A stretch of DNA of 64,000 nt from Onthophagus taurus (taxonomy: Eukaryota > Arthropoda > Insecta > Coleoptera > Scarabaeidae), in assembly GCF_036711975.1 (NCBI RefSeq), contig NC_091976.1, forward strand, positions 5,580,001 through 5,644,000, written 5' to 3'. This document shows positions 22,607-33,358 of the stretch, piece by piece (position 1 is the stretch's first letter; the number at the start of each line of letters is the position of its first letter). The position numbers and the translations under genes were made by a program. The notes beneath the pieces are model-generated. The model saw only the letters and a list, made by a program, of their open reading frames with translations. It had not been told where the DNA came from and did no database searches.

Positions 22607-24532
22607 CTAGATTACGGCACTTTCGTTTGCAAAATAATCTGCAAATCTGCTACGTACTTGAAAACCTTCGGCGCAAGCAAATCCTCCTGTTCCTTTGAGA
22701 GGAATCATATTTTCAGTAGAAAGTGGAAAAAGGTTTTCCTCTAAATACATTTGTCTCGGATTGTTAAGTGTACATTCGTTACGCAACATATTATGTATAC
22801 AACAGCAAGCAAGAATAATTAGATCAACAGTACTAGATTTTACATTAATAGGAGAAAAAAAAATTCGAAATACATGGCAAAGTATACCAAAAGCGTTTTC
22901 TGTTACTCTTCTAACCCGAGACAGTCTGTAATTAAAAACTGTTTTCTTTTTGTCCTCTAAAACTTGCTTTTTTGGGTAAGGTTTCATGACATATTTGTCA
23001 AGGTTAAACGCATCATCTCCAACAATAACATGTGATAAAATCAATTTTTTTGAACGGGGAAGTAATGCTGGTGGAGGGAAATTGAATTTTTCACCGTAAA
23101 TTTGTTGTTCAATATCAGATTTGAACAAAATTCCTGCATAGCCCTCTTTCCCATATGATCCAATGTCCACATAAAGAAATTTGTAATTAGCATCAACAAG
23201 AGCTAACAGCACTATTGAAAAATAATTTTTATAGTTAAAAAATAGTGTTCCGTCGATGGCTGCAATAACGTTAGGAAAATTCCAACGATTCCAAAATTCG
23301 TCAGCCTTTCCTTTTAAATCAAATTTTGAAGGTTGTGGTAGTAGAATTGGCATTAATTTTTTACACAAACTATGTATGACAACTGGTACAAACACGCTGA
23401 TGTAGCTGTGGGAGATTCGAAACGCAAATGATATAGATCTGTAAGACTCCCCTGTTGCAAGAAACCTGTAAAAAAGAGAATTCTTAAATAATATGACGTA
23501 TAAAATTTTAAATATTAACATTTCTTTTAAGTTGCGTCTTGCAAAAAAAGGTGGAAGAACATTCGGGACAATTATTACAAACAAATAAAGAACACCCAAA
23601 TGCCAACAGGAAGTGCCTCAAAGAACCGGAAAAGAAATCCAATTTTGGATCAGTTAGGGTTTTTAGATGTAGATTACCGGTTAAGAAAAAAATAAATACA
23701 TTTATATATCTTTACTATTGCAGCGTGCTGACAAATATGCAAGTTGATAATATACAATCGGTTGCTAGGGAAGCGAACACTGAAATGAACGCAGAAGAAT
23801 CTGACGAAAGTATACAGGAGGAAATAGCGCCTGAAGTGCCAACATGCAGCGCGTCGAAAAGAAAGCCACATGAAATTTTGGCTGCAGTAAAGAAAAATCG
23901 GTTGGAAAGAGAAGTTATAATAGTCAACTAAATTCGGCATAAACTGTGTCAACTGAAGACGAAACAGACATGTTTTTCCAAACTCTTGCGATGAATGTAA
24001 AAAAATTTACACCACTATTAAAGGCACAGACGAAAAGCAAAAATTTTAATGTTATGTCAGAAGCTGAAGTGGAAGCACTGCTCCCAGAAGCAGCACAACC
24101 TTCTCGGCTATATTCATACGAAACCAGCTGTACTAGCTCACCCTCTCCTTCAAGCTGGGAACAAAGAAATTATCATGTGGGCGAATCCAATGACCAGTAA
24201 GATTGCTCTAATGCAGCACATTTTTTTAATTGACTTACTGAATAAAACAATAGCTTTAATAATGTTGCATTTTTACTTAAAATATAGTAAATATAGTAAG
24301 AATAAAGGAAATTTGATTACCTTAACGTTATTGCCAATTTTTGTCCTGGTGTTATTGGATCCTTCACACGGTTGTAGGGTTTTGTTACAAGATCATCTTG
24401 GATGAGTTCCAATATATAATGAAATTGATGGCGTGTGATTCGAAAAAACTCTTTAAATCTTGTTTCATTGTCTTTTAAATACTGGTTTATTAATATTGAT
24501 TGAAATTCGTGCAATTTTCTCCGCTGAAACAT
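22607..24532 (-). CDS. Harbinger transposase (HARBI1/DDE_Tnp_4 type), 2 exons
   Basis: Exon 1 is 24532-24321 and exon 2 is 23465-22607, GT/AG borders, joining in frame to about 356 codons. DDE residues: AIDG (about 23250), VGDDAF (about 23020) and ENAFG (about 22890), the signature of nuclease HARBI1-like transposases. Directly after AIDG about a dozen residues present in element 2 (KHIQILAPGNSG) are missing, and the GGVF-type motif reads AGILF, so activity is doubtful although no stop is present. The long intron (23466-24320) contains the opposite-strand MADF exons. Confidence 0.8.
23532..24200 (+). pseudogene. MADF-BESS protein remnant of Harbinger element 1
   Basis: Exon a (23532-23679) encodes the second half of a MADF domain (KKRWKNIRDNYYKQIKN, NPILDQLGFL). 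Exon b starts at 23724 after TTGCAG and encodes a low-complexity linker. A frameshift lies near 23930. The last piece (23946-24200) holds a BESS motif, ETDMFFQTLAMNVKKF. The first half of the MADF domain is not found. Such proteins help Harbinger transposases bind DNA and enter the nucleus. A likely poly(A) signal AATAAA lies near 24240. Confidence 0.7.
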
Positions 24533-24772
24533 GGATGATATTTTTTTCCTTTTTCCTTCACTTTTCGTGAAGTCGAAATTCGTCAGCGAATCAGTCGCAG
24601 TCGTCGGCGACCGGCGACCAAGGAGGAAAACGTACCTTTATATATACAAGAGGTATATGTAAAATTGAAGCAAAACGGTCTTAATTTATTAGTTAACATA
24701 TTATTATGATTAATCCTACAGTGAAATACCTACATATGTATGTACCTACCATATGTATAAGTACATAATATA

Positions 24773-25446
24773 TAGGTGTTTCTAAATTAATGCAAGACAT
24801 TTCAAGGGGTGATTTTTCAGCAATTTGTTCAAAACCCCCTCCACTCCCATTTACAGCCCTCTAAAGTTAAGGGGAATATTGCTTTTATTTAATACATATG
24901 TCCCTGATGAAATATCCACTATGAAAAATGCCTGTAATAAAAATATTTGTCATATGACTTTATTTGCCTACTTGATTTTTCTTAACAAATAATAACCAAT
25001 CTGAATTACCTATGTTAAATGAGCCTATGTTTTATTTTATTTTTTTGTGACCAAACTAACAATTTTGGGAGAAAATGTCTGGAGAGAAAAAAGTTTGCAG
25101 ATTGAACCACTTTGTTTAAACCAAAATTTAAAATAGAAAAATGTAGACGCATTAAAACGTTCTGATGCAAAGTATTGTAGGGATTGATTTTTTCACCCCC
25201 TTGTAACAACATTTTAGGGTTATAAATATCGTCAAAAGGTGTCATTTTATTAACAACAATTATCTGCCAAATTTCATTCTTCTAAATTCCTCCATAGTGA
25301 ATTTATTAAATAAAAACAATTTTTTCCCTAACTTTAGAGGGCTGTAACTTGGAGGAGAAGGGGTTTTGAACAAAAAGTTATATGAAAGATACACCTTAAT
25401 TTTTGCTGAAAAATCAACCCTTGAAATCTTTCGCATCATCCTGTAT
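24773..25446. repeat. fold-back MITE, mariner-like
   Basis: The left part (24773-24885) and right part (25320-25446) are inverted copies, sharing TTTCAAGGG...GATTTTTCAGCA and TACAGCCCTCTAAAGTTA. The outer ends read TATAGGTGTTTCTAA and, inverted, TATACAGGATGATGC, so a TA target is likely. No coding capacity between the arms. Confidence 0.65.
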
Positions 25447-26063
25447 ATTACAATTTAGGGTTTAAAATAAAAAAAAAAGTTTAACATTTCGCACCTAAAA
25501 GTGTGTATTTTGCATTACCCTGTATCTGAAAATAAAAAAAACATTTTAAGGGATGAAAATAGAAAAATAATTTTGTCCAGCTAGAATGGGCAAATACCCC
25601 ATTGTGCGTCGTCTGAAGTTAAACACGTTAGAAGATTCAGTAGGAAGACGGTGTTGTAATAACTTAATAAGTGTTCTTCTCTATTAAGTATTGGGAAGAT
25701 TGGTAAAGGTGATCAATTAATAATTAAAGACTGTATCGTTGTCTTAACTTCTATTTGACTTCTTTGTAACTATATCTTTTACAATTAATTACACCATACT
25801 TATACTAGACTTACTGCTAACGTAACACAACAAACCTTGTTATGTTTGTCGTACTAACCTTATTAAATAACCTTATTACTCCTAACCTACTTAATATTAA
25901 TAGCAACATTACTATTAGTCATACCTTACAGTGCGGTTTTTCAAACGACCAGAAGAATTCCAAAGTGGTATAAGCACGATTCTCAAGAATCAGAGGATGC
26001 GTGCTTAATGAAATAGAAGATATATTAGAAAAATTAGCAAGAATTAAATCAAGAGTGTTCCGA
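25447..26063. other. non-coding spacer and possible LINE 5' region
   Basis: No frame of note. A C-poor stretch rich in CTTATTA repeats (25840-25920) and a short frame EIEDILEKLARIKSR near 26020 may be the end of a LINE leader or ORF1. Confidence 0.3.
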
Positions 26064-26069
26064 AAGGCA

Positions 26070-28276
26070 TTCAGGGTTTAACCACAGCAGTATTAGGCCT
26101 CCCAGTAGAAATAAGTTTATCGCAAAACTGCAAAATAATCTGTATTACGGAACATTTTCTAAATTTAGATAACCTGAAACGTGTTAGTATACCGGGTTTC
26201 AAGCTGTCAGCGCACTACTGTAGACAGCAACCACAAAAAGGAGCATCAGCTATATACATATCAAAGGATACTCAAGATGCGTCCAACAACCTTTTCATAA
26301 ACAATATGGCAACTGAAAGTGTCTTCGAGTGCTGTAGTGTCGATACCATTATAAATAAAAACCTTTTTACGGTAGTATGCTTGTATCGTACACCGACTAG
26401 TAATTTTAATGTTTTTTGCTACAATTTTGAAAATATGTTAAATAGTATATTCGCTCGTGGTCATCAAACGGTCATAGCAGGGGATTTTAATGTAGATCTC
26501 TGTTGTGATACTCAAAAATGTAATGTATTTCTAAATTTATTAGCTAGCTTTGATGCCGAAATATTGTTTCGTGTACCTACCAGGATAGCTAAAACAGCTC
26601 AAACTTGTTTAGACAATGTAATTCTTATAAACCCATCGCGTGCTAAAAGCCCTACCATTGTAGCTACGACCTCACAACGTACCACCTACTCCGATCATAA
26701 TGTTTTAACAGCCACTAGAAAATACGATATAAAGCCGAAACCATTATTTAAGGAAATAAGGGTAATTAATAAGTATTCTATAAATAATTTTGTAGGCGCA
26801 GTATCTTCTGAAACCTGGGTTGATGTGTACGATGATGATCTCGATATTAATGACAAATTTTCTAATTTTTTAAAGACCTATGTGAATTACTTTAATAGAT
26901 TCTTTCGGCTATTCTAACTTGGTTTCGGCTGTACAGACGGTTGCTACATTCGACTGTGACTTTAAATCAACCTATAATTTATACAAAAATCTTTATGACA
27001 CCGAAATTAACCAGCTTAAACGCAAACGGAATGATCATATACTTGAACGGTCAACTAATAAGAACAAAAGTATGTGGAAAATAATTAATGAACATACAGG
27101 GAAGCAAAAGTCATCCAATCTCCCCTTCACGGATGACCTTCAATCTCTGGCTGATGATTTTAATAACATGTTCTCTAGCATTGCCGGTGGTTTGCCTGAT
27201 ATAGTTGGAAAAGATTTAAACACAAGTTACAATAGTTGTCCACATACGTTTTATTTTTTCCCAGTTTGCAAAGACGAACTGGTTTCGATTGTAAAAACGC
27301 TGAGTTACTCGCAGGCATGTGGTTTTGATGGAATACCAATCAACTTCCTAAAAAAATGTCCACTAACTTTTATGGATCCGATATGCCACATAATAAACCA
27401 ATCTCTGCAGTGCGGGATATTCCCTGAATACCTAAAAAAGGCAATGCTTATACCACTATATAAGAAAGGCGATTCAAACGATATTTCCAATTACCGACCA
27501 ATCAGTTTGCTAACTGGCTTCTCTAAGATCTTTGAAAAAGTAGTCTACAACAGACTGTATAATTATTTAGAAAAGCACAAATCACTGAGCGAGCGCCAAC
27601 ATGGTTTTCTGAAACGGAGAAGTGTGGAAACTGCATTATTCACGTACACGTGCGACATTTATGATGCTTTAGAGAGAGGAGATATTATCGAAGGCGTTCG
27701 ACACGATTAATCACAAAATACTGATCTCGAAATTGGACTCGTGTGGGATGAGGGGAATCGCTCTTGATTGGTTTGCTTCGTACCTATGTAATAGAAAACA
27801 AAATGTGCGAATTACGGAAAATGGCGTTCCAATTATTTCAAGGGAGACCACTATGTCGAGAGGTGTACCGCAGGGCAGTATACTGGGTCCTATATTGTTC
27901 CTGATATACATAAATGATATACACAGTGCTACCGAACACGTAAATGCAAACTTCTCCGCTATTAGCTACGCTGACGATACCAGCTTTCTATTATATGGTG
28001 ATACATTTGAATCTATTGTTACTGGTGGTTCAGAATTGTTAAATACTGTAGAAAATTGGCTAACCACCAACGACCTCATTATAAACCATGACAAGACTAA
28101 CGTTATTCTGTTTAAAACTGCAAATAGCTCTTATCCCAATACTATAACCTTCAATCATCGTTTATATACAACTGAAGAACGGGTACGTATGCTTGGAGTG
28201 GTTATCGACGAAACTCTGTAAAAAGTTGAGCAGTTTTCAAATGAAAAAGTTGGTGAATGATCGCGTTATACATTTA
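26070..28276 (+). pseudogene. LINE ORF2, endonuclease and RT part
   Basis: Endonuclease: CKIICITEHFLNLDNLKR (about 26130), GASAIYIS (about 26240), VIAGDFNVDLCC (about 26475) and SDHNVLTA (about 26695). A frame change and probable small deletion near 26917 precede RT: KACGFDG-type region (SQACGFDGIPINFLKK, about 27310), NYRPISLLTGFSKIFEK (about 27490), frameshift near 27700, RGVPQGSILGPILFLIYIND (about 27858) and SYADDTSFL (27963) with intact catalytic Asp pair. Reading ends in the thumb where Harbinger element 2 is inserted. Confidence 0.83.
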
Positions 28277-28469
28277 TGCCCGGGATACACGAGGCTAGTT
28301 TTGTAAGCTAGGATAGCAAGCTAGGTAAGCTAGATAACTGTCCTGGCTTGCTGTCCTCGCTTGGAAGATTCTAGTGCTGTTTACATGATGCCAGTAATTT
28401 TAACCCAGCCAAGCCAGTACCATTGCAGACGGTTGACGGTATTGACGGTACAAAACGTCCGTGAAGTAA

Positions 28470-30164
28470 AAGGAACTGCATTCGTAAGAAAAACACAATA
28501 CGACTGAAACAGTTACTTCGGAAACTATGTCAATTTGCATTAGACGAATTACTAGAAGATGTATTAGAAAAACGTGTATGGACAAGACCATGGCTTTTAA
28601 GAAGGAATGAACGTGGATCATCGCTTTACTTTTAAAAGAACTTTGCAATAACGATATAGGCGAGTACAAGAGTATTTTGCGAATGACGCCCGATATGTTT
28701 GATATTCTGTTGAGTCTTGTGACGCCAAAAATACAAGGAATGGATACAATAATGAGACAGGCGTTACCTGCAAGAATAAAATTGGAGATCACTTTAGATT
28801 TTCTTTCGTCCGGTATTAGTTACAGGAGGCTTAGTCACTTTTATCGGGTTTCAAGATGTGCTATAGGCAAATTTATACCAGAAGTATGTGTCGAAATCTA
28901 CAAGGTATTGGAAAAAAACATTAAGGTTTGTATTATTTTTTATTTATTAAAAATACATTTGGGAATAATAACAAAGAATGTGATGTTTTTCCACCTCCAC
29001 AACATTATGCATTTTGAATGCTGTGGTAATCACATCGAAAACGTTCGTTGAATCTTCATAGTCAATACTGAATGTCGTGTCTGAAGAATCGTGACTCGGT
29101 GTCTGGTATGATCTCTGGCACTTTGAGCTGTGATTTAGATGTAGATGGTTTCGCAGCAGCTGGTACTGTTGTTTTCGTAGTTATTTCCGCGGACTTGTTG
29201 CGTTGCGTTATATTATTTGATGTAGACGTAGATTGTGAAAAATTTTCTGACATTGCATCATTGTCATCATTGTTAACATTATCGATATTCAGATTTTCAG
29301 TATTGGTTCGTTCTTCATCCACTGTTGACTCTTCACTGTCCTGAAAAAAAAACAATCATTTTACTAATTATAAACTGTATATTTTTACAGATCCCTACTA
29401 ATTTCGAAGAATGGGCGGAAATAGAAAATGGATTTAGAAACAGATGGAATTTCCTATTTTGCTACGGTGCCATTGATGGAAAGCATATTCAAATTTTAGC
29501 TCCTGGTAATAGTGGAACTATATATTTCAATTATAAAAATTTATTCAGTATAGTTCTTATGGCAATAGTTGATTACGACTATTGTTTTCGATATATAGAT
29601 GTCGGATCCTGTGGAATGTCATCAGATGGAGGGGTATTTAAAAATTGTTCCATATATAATAAACTGGAGAATAATCTTTTACCAAATGGTGGAGTGATTG
29701 TTGCTGATGCCGCATTTCCTTTAAAATCATACATTTTAAAACCTTATCCAGGCGACAACTTAACATTGTCACAGAAAGTTTTCAATTACCGACTATCCAG
29801 AGCCAGACGTGTAGTGGAAAATGCCTTTGGGATATTGGCAAGCCGATTTCGTGTATTTCAAAAACCAATAGCAGCTAATGTAGATACAGTGGATAAAATT
29901 GTATTAGCAGCATGTGCTTTGCATAATTGGTTGAGAAAAGAAAATCGAAACACTTATCTAACCAGCAGTGATGTCGACCATGAAGATATTGAAACAGGAA
30001 ACTCCCCTCTTGGCTCATGGAGAACAGATACAGAAGGTTTACAAAGCATATGTCACCAAGGAAGTAACCATTCTTCGATTTCAGCAATCCAGAAAAGAGA
30101 AACCTTTAAAAACTACTTTAACAATAAAGGTGCTGTGCCTTGGCAATCAAGAATGATAAGATAA
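28470..30164 (+). pseudogene. Harbinger transposase of element 2, 2 exons, one frameshift
   Basis: Exon 1 runs to 28925 (AAG then GTTTGT) and exon 2 is 29391-30164 (after TTTTTACAG), phase 0. Exon 1 contains RVWTRPWLLRRNERGSSLYF, then a one-base length change near 28631, then RMTPDMFDILLSLVTPKIQG. Exon 2 holds the whole catalytic core: AIDGKH (about 29472), SSDGGVF, VADAAFPL (about 29700), VVENAFG (about 29815). Apart from the exon 1 lesion it looks intact, so this is a young copy. The 465-bp intron contains the last exon of the opposite-strand MADF gene. Confidence 0.85.
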
Positions 30165-30662
30165 TCATTAATTTTTATACCTAAACTGAAGTATTGTTCA
30201 AGAGTGATTCTTCTGTACGCTTGTACTACATACTACTTTATTCTGTGCTGTAGGTATAATAAATAGATAATAAGTAATACGTAATAAATAAATAATGAAT
30301 GAAAACAATTCACTTACCGTTGTTTTTCTTTTCATTGGTACATTTTTAATGAAACTGTGCATTTCCTTGAACCAATTTAACTTTGACGTATATTCCTCTT
30401 GAGAACCAGCTCCAGACCTGGTTGATTTATCAATTTTTGACAGTTCTTCACAATAAGTTGCTCTTAAATTTTTTATTTTATTTTTTACTTCTTTGGTATT
30501 CATTTGTATACCCATTGTCAATAATTCGCCACACATTTTTTGTAGTGCTGAATCTCGCATAGATTTGTCTTTATAAGACGGAATGGTAGCGTTCCATAGA
30601 CATTCCTTCTCACGGTACAATTGTACAAACTTTAAATTTATTTCGTTACTTAGTTTCGGCAT
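29062..30662 (-). CDS. MADF-domain protein of Harbinger element 2, 2 exons
   Basis: Exon 1 (30662-30318, ATG at 30662, donor GTAAGT) encodes a MADF domain: NLKFVQLYREKECLWNA, KVKNKIKNLRATYCEEL-like helix (VKNKIKNLRATYCEELSK) and YTSKLNWFKEMHSFIKN. Exon 2 (29340-29062, after TTTTTTTCAG) encodes an acidic Ser/Thr/Asn-rich tail without an obvious BESS motif. They join in phase 0 to 207 aa with no stop. MADF is a Myb/SANT-like DNA-binding fold; in Harbinger elements it is the accessory protein that recognises subterminal repeats. Its intron contains all of transposase exon 2, and its exon 2 lies in the transposase intron. Confidence 0.68.
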
Positions 30663-30734
30663 CTCGTTGCAGAAACATACGTAGTTGCAGTCAGACAAAC
30701 AAAACCGCGTGGACACTGCGGCACTGTAGCCGAA

Positions 30735-31815
30735 CGGATACTAGCTTCCCCGGCCACACGAAGCTAAACCACAGAATAACCAGAAAGGACAAAACCGGCG
30801 GTGCCTTTGAAGTTTCACCAGCTATTTTATTTGACCTTCGGCCATATTGTTGGCGTTTAGGCGCCAATTTGAAAAGTAAAGTACTCTGTTTTAGGAGAGT
30901 GTCCACTAAAATGATTTTGAAATTTAATTTTACTAAATTTGTATTGAAGTTATAATTACGGTTATTTTTATGAAAATTTAATACAATATATAAAATTCAT
31001 TTAATACAGTATATCGTTAATTAAAAAAAATATGTAGATCATTTAAAAATATTTATTTTATAAATTATTAACAATTTTAAATTTTGCACTTGGTCCATTT
31101 ACAGGTGTTTTTTTCATATTCCGATTGTGATACTTTAAGGTATAAAATAATCTTAATCTAATAAACAAGCTTAATAAAAACTTTGTAGGAAAATTTGAAC
31201 AATCAAAATGGTGCTCTATTGTTTTTAAATTTTGTAAAAATTGACTACCCACTCCTCTTTTGTGTAGTATAGTCGGATAGACTGCTTTGATCTAAAACAA
31301 TTACATAAATATAATTTAAATTGTAAATATTACTACTAAATTTTCTTTACCTTTCTAGATCTTTTGGTATGCGAAACATACTTATCTTCGTGCCAACAGT
31401 ACTGGTATTACAACCACGTACCATACAATAACAGCCACCTTTCACACTCATTTTATATTAATAAAAACTAATTAAAATAATAACTACTAAAAAACTATTA
31501 TTAAAAAATACAAAAACTAAACTATGCTAAAAGATAAGATAAACTAATACTACTTTAAAATATAAGAAAAAATAGAATAATACACTAAATAACTATTAAC
31601 TACACAACTACAACTCAAAGAAAAACTTTCGCTATCAAAACAATCTCAACAAACGCACGTGGTAACACAGATTGACAAAGATGTAAATAAACGCCAACAA
31701 TATGGCGGCCATAAAAATGAGTTTCGGCGGGAAGCTCTCTTTGTCCTTTCTGGTTATTCTGTGGCTAAACCGAAGCCAGCACAGCAAAATCAGTGGTGGG
31801 GGAAGCTTACTAGCT
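30735..31815. repeat. inverted repeat pair inside Harbinger element 2
   Basis: Arms of about 125 bp at 30735-30860 and 31684-31815 are inverted copies. They share CCACAGAATAACCAGAAAGG (30769-30788) and CCATATTGTTGGCG. The sequence between holds the THAP-like fragment. Either a nested non-autonomous element or an inverted duplication of part of the Harbinger end. Confidence 0.6.
31225..31451 (-). pseudogene. THAP-like zinc-finger fragment
   Basis: Exon 31451-31351 (donor GTAAAG) and 31291-31225 (after TGTTTTAG) join to 55 codons: MSVKGGCYCMVRGCN, then KISMFRIPKDLER. A C-x-C/C pattern followed by FRIP resembles the first half of a THAP domain. The C-x2-H half is missing, so this is partial. 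It lies between inverted repeats within Harbinger element 2. Confidence 0.35.
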
Positions 31816-31986
31816 TTAAAAATAGAACGGCAAGCTATTAAACTATCCTGGCTTCAGACACTAGCTTACTAGCCTGGAATAAAGCTAGTTTTGTATACAC
31901 GAAGATAGATGCACTAGCTTGCTAGCTTACTAGCACTAGCTTGCTATCCTAGCTTACAAAACTAGCCTCGTGTATCCCGGGCATTA

Positions 31987-32457
31987 TGCTACTACGGTTG
32001 TTGCTATTCGCAAATACGGTTTGTTATCATGGTCTGGGGAGGCAACAGCGAATTACGTCGCGTATTTGTGCTGCAGAAGAGAATAATACGCACCATGCTC
32101 GGTTTAAGTTACGGACAATCGTGTAGAGGCAATTTTAGGAAAGATAGGTTGTTAACTGCGTCTGCAATATATATTTATGAGATTTTAGTTTTTCTGTTTA
32201 ATAACAAAAGTCTTTTTTCACAAAACTCATTTAATCACCATTACGAAACTCGAAATAGGCGCGATTATTGCTACCCAAGACATCGCCTAGCTGCTAGTGA
32301 AACTTCAACTGGTTATGCGGCCCTAAAATTATATAATAAATTACCAAACTCGATAAAACATATTACCAGAATTAGTACGTTTAAACAGGATTTGTTCAAT
32401 TTTCTAATCGATGTAGAACCTTATAATGTTGCTGAATATTTAGATTTTAAAATGTAA
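31987..32457 (+). pseudogene. LINE ORF2 C-terminal part
   Basis: Resumes ORF2 after the Harbinger insertion with AIRKYGLLSW-like sequence and a long frame from 32029 (LRRVFVLQKRIIRTMLGL; HHYETRNRRDY; GYAALKLYNKLP) to the stop at 32455. This is the typical C-terminus of Jockey/CR1-like ORF2 proteins. The 3' UTR and ATT tail follow. Confidence 0.8.
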
Positions 32458-32540
32458 AATCTTAAAAATGACGTTTGTTGTTGTAATTTTTTGATTTGTC
32501 TACAACACAATAAAGATTATTATTATTATTATTATTACTC

Positions 32541-32921
32541 TACGTCTATCGGCACCCAACAAGAGCTTAGAAATTGCATCCTGGAAGCCGCAGTAATTAT
32601 CAAGTGTCCTGACGCAATATCACCCCTTCTCAAAGTTACTCTATCTTCATTCATCTTCTTAGTTACAAACTCCTCGTACTTCCTTCTAATTATTTCCATG
32701 TATAATTTATAAGCTTCGATAGTTTCATATGCGGATGTCTATCCACCATACCACTCTCGCAGCATCCCCTTACTAATTTCCACTCCACTGTGTATCAATA
32801 TATGTCCATTGTTCATCTTGATCATCCATGGTAAATTCCGATAGTTTAAATTCATCTTCTTTTCTTCCTTTCTTTGTATTCTTCCGATATTCCATGAACT
32901 TCCATCATAAACTATCATCAT
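32541..32921 (-). pseudogene. unrecognised coding-like fragment next to the LINE tail
   Basis: On the - strand one frame runs from about 32921 to 32541 with a single TAG (about 32740): SSWNIGRIQRKEEKK ... VEISKGMLREWYGG, stop, AYETIEAYKLYMEIIRRKYE ... RRGDIASGHLIITAAS. I do not recognise the family. The LINE tail abuts its end, so the LINE may have inserted into or beside it. Confidence 0.25.
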
Positions 32922-33358
32922 CTTTTGATCTTTGTTTATGTTGTATCTTTATTTATTGAACGTTTCTAAAATCGCCTTTGCCAAACTAGGGTTAACCTTC
33001 GACAAAGAGAATAACCTTAAAAGTGTTGCGAAAGATAGAAAGGTCAGTATTCAATCGTAAAATATAGAAAAGCAATTATCAAACTTAAACTGAACTTGAA
33101 CTGCAACATTAAGTTTGATATTAAGTTTTATTATGATAAACAAAAAAACAATAAATCAAATTAATTTTAAAAATAATCCATGAGGTAATATACAAAATGA
33201 TTCTTAAAATAGTTACCAATTTCATAATTTATGTTACACTATTGACCTTAAAACAGATAAGTACGGATAAAAGAATAGATTAAAATGTATTTCCAGTAAG
33301 ATATATTATATAATAAATTATAATCAAAAATAACCGTTTCTCTGAAATTAGTTGTAAA
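32922..33358. other. upstream region of the carboxylesterase
   Basis: AT-rich and non-coding. It presumably contains the esterase promoter, since the signal-peptide ATG is at 33359. ATATATTATATAATAAATTA at about 33300-33320 is TATA-like, but no start site can be fixed. Confidence 0.3.

Larger units (their letters stand above)
22560..24620 (-). mobile_element. PIF/Harbinger element 1, ends not resolved
   Basis: Defined by a Harbinger-type transposase (- strand) and a MADF/BESS gene (+ strand) whose surviving exons lie inside the transposase intron. Harbinger elements normally carry these two genes. I could not find matching TIRs or a TWA duplication, so the limits are approximate. Confidence 0.6.
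28277..31983 (+). mobile_element. PIF/Harbinger element 2, complete ends
   Basis: Terminal inverted repeats begin TGCCCGGGATACACGAGGCT at 28277 and end with the complement at 31983, flanked by TTA on both sides (28274-28276, 31984-31986), the TWA duplication expected of Harbinger. Subterminal DNA is packed with AAGCTAG / CTAGCTT repeats (28310-28345 and 31880-31960), likely transposase binding sites. Inside are a transposase (+), an opposite-strand MADF gene with exons interleaved, and a THAP-like scrap between inverted repeats. Length 3707 bp. Confidence 0.93.
26064..32538 (+). mobile_element. CR1/Jockey-like LINE, split by Harbinger element 2
   Basis: Endonuclease-RT coding runs 26064-28276 and resumes at 31987 after the 3.7 kb Harbinger insertion, ending with an AATAAAG and ATT-repeat tail (32507-32538). 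The C-terminal reading continues from one side of the insertion to the other, with TTA on both sides as the Harbinger target duplication. The copy is 5' truncated near 26064. Confidence 0.85.

Noticed and set aside
22690-22931. 78-codon + strand frame
   Set aside because: Antisense shadow of the Harbinger transposase exon 2.
22560-24620. Exact ends and duplication of Harbinger element 1
   Set aside because: GTCGGCGACCGGCGACC near 24615 looked like an end, but no inverse copy was found near 22560.
25590-25660. Stretch CTGAAGTTAAACACGTTAGA with a faint likeness to the 5S rRNA internal promoter
   Set aside because: Only a short, imperfect match; no A-box/C-box spacing or full-length 5S sequence. 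Could be a remote SINE3 scrap but is not supportable.
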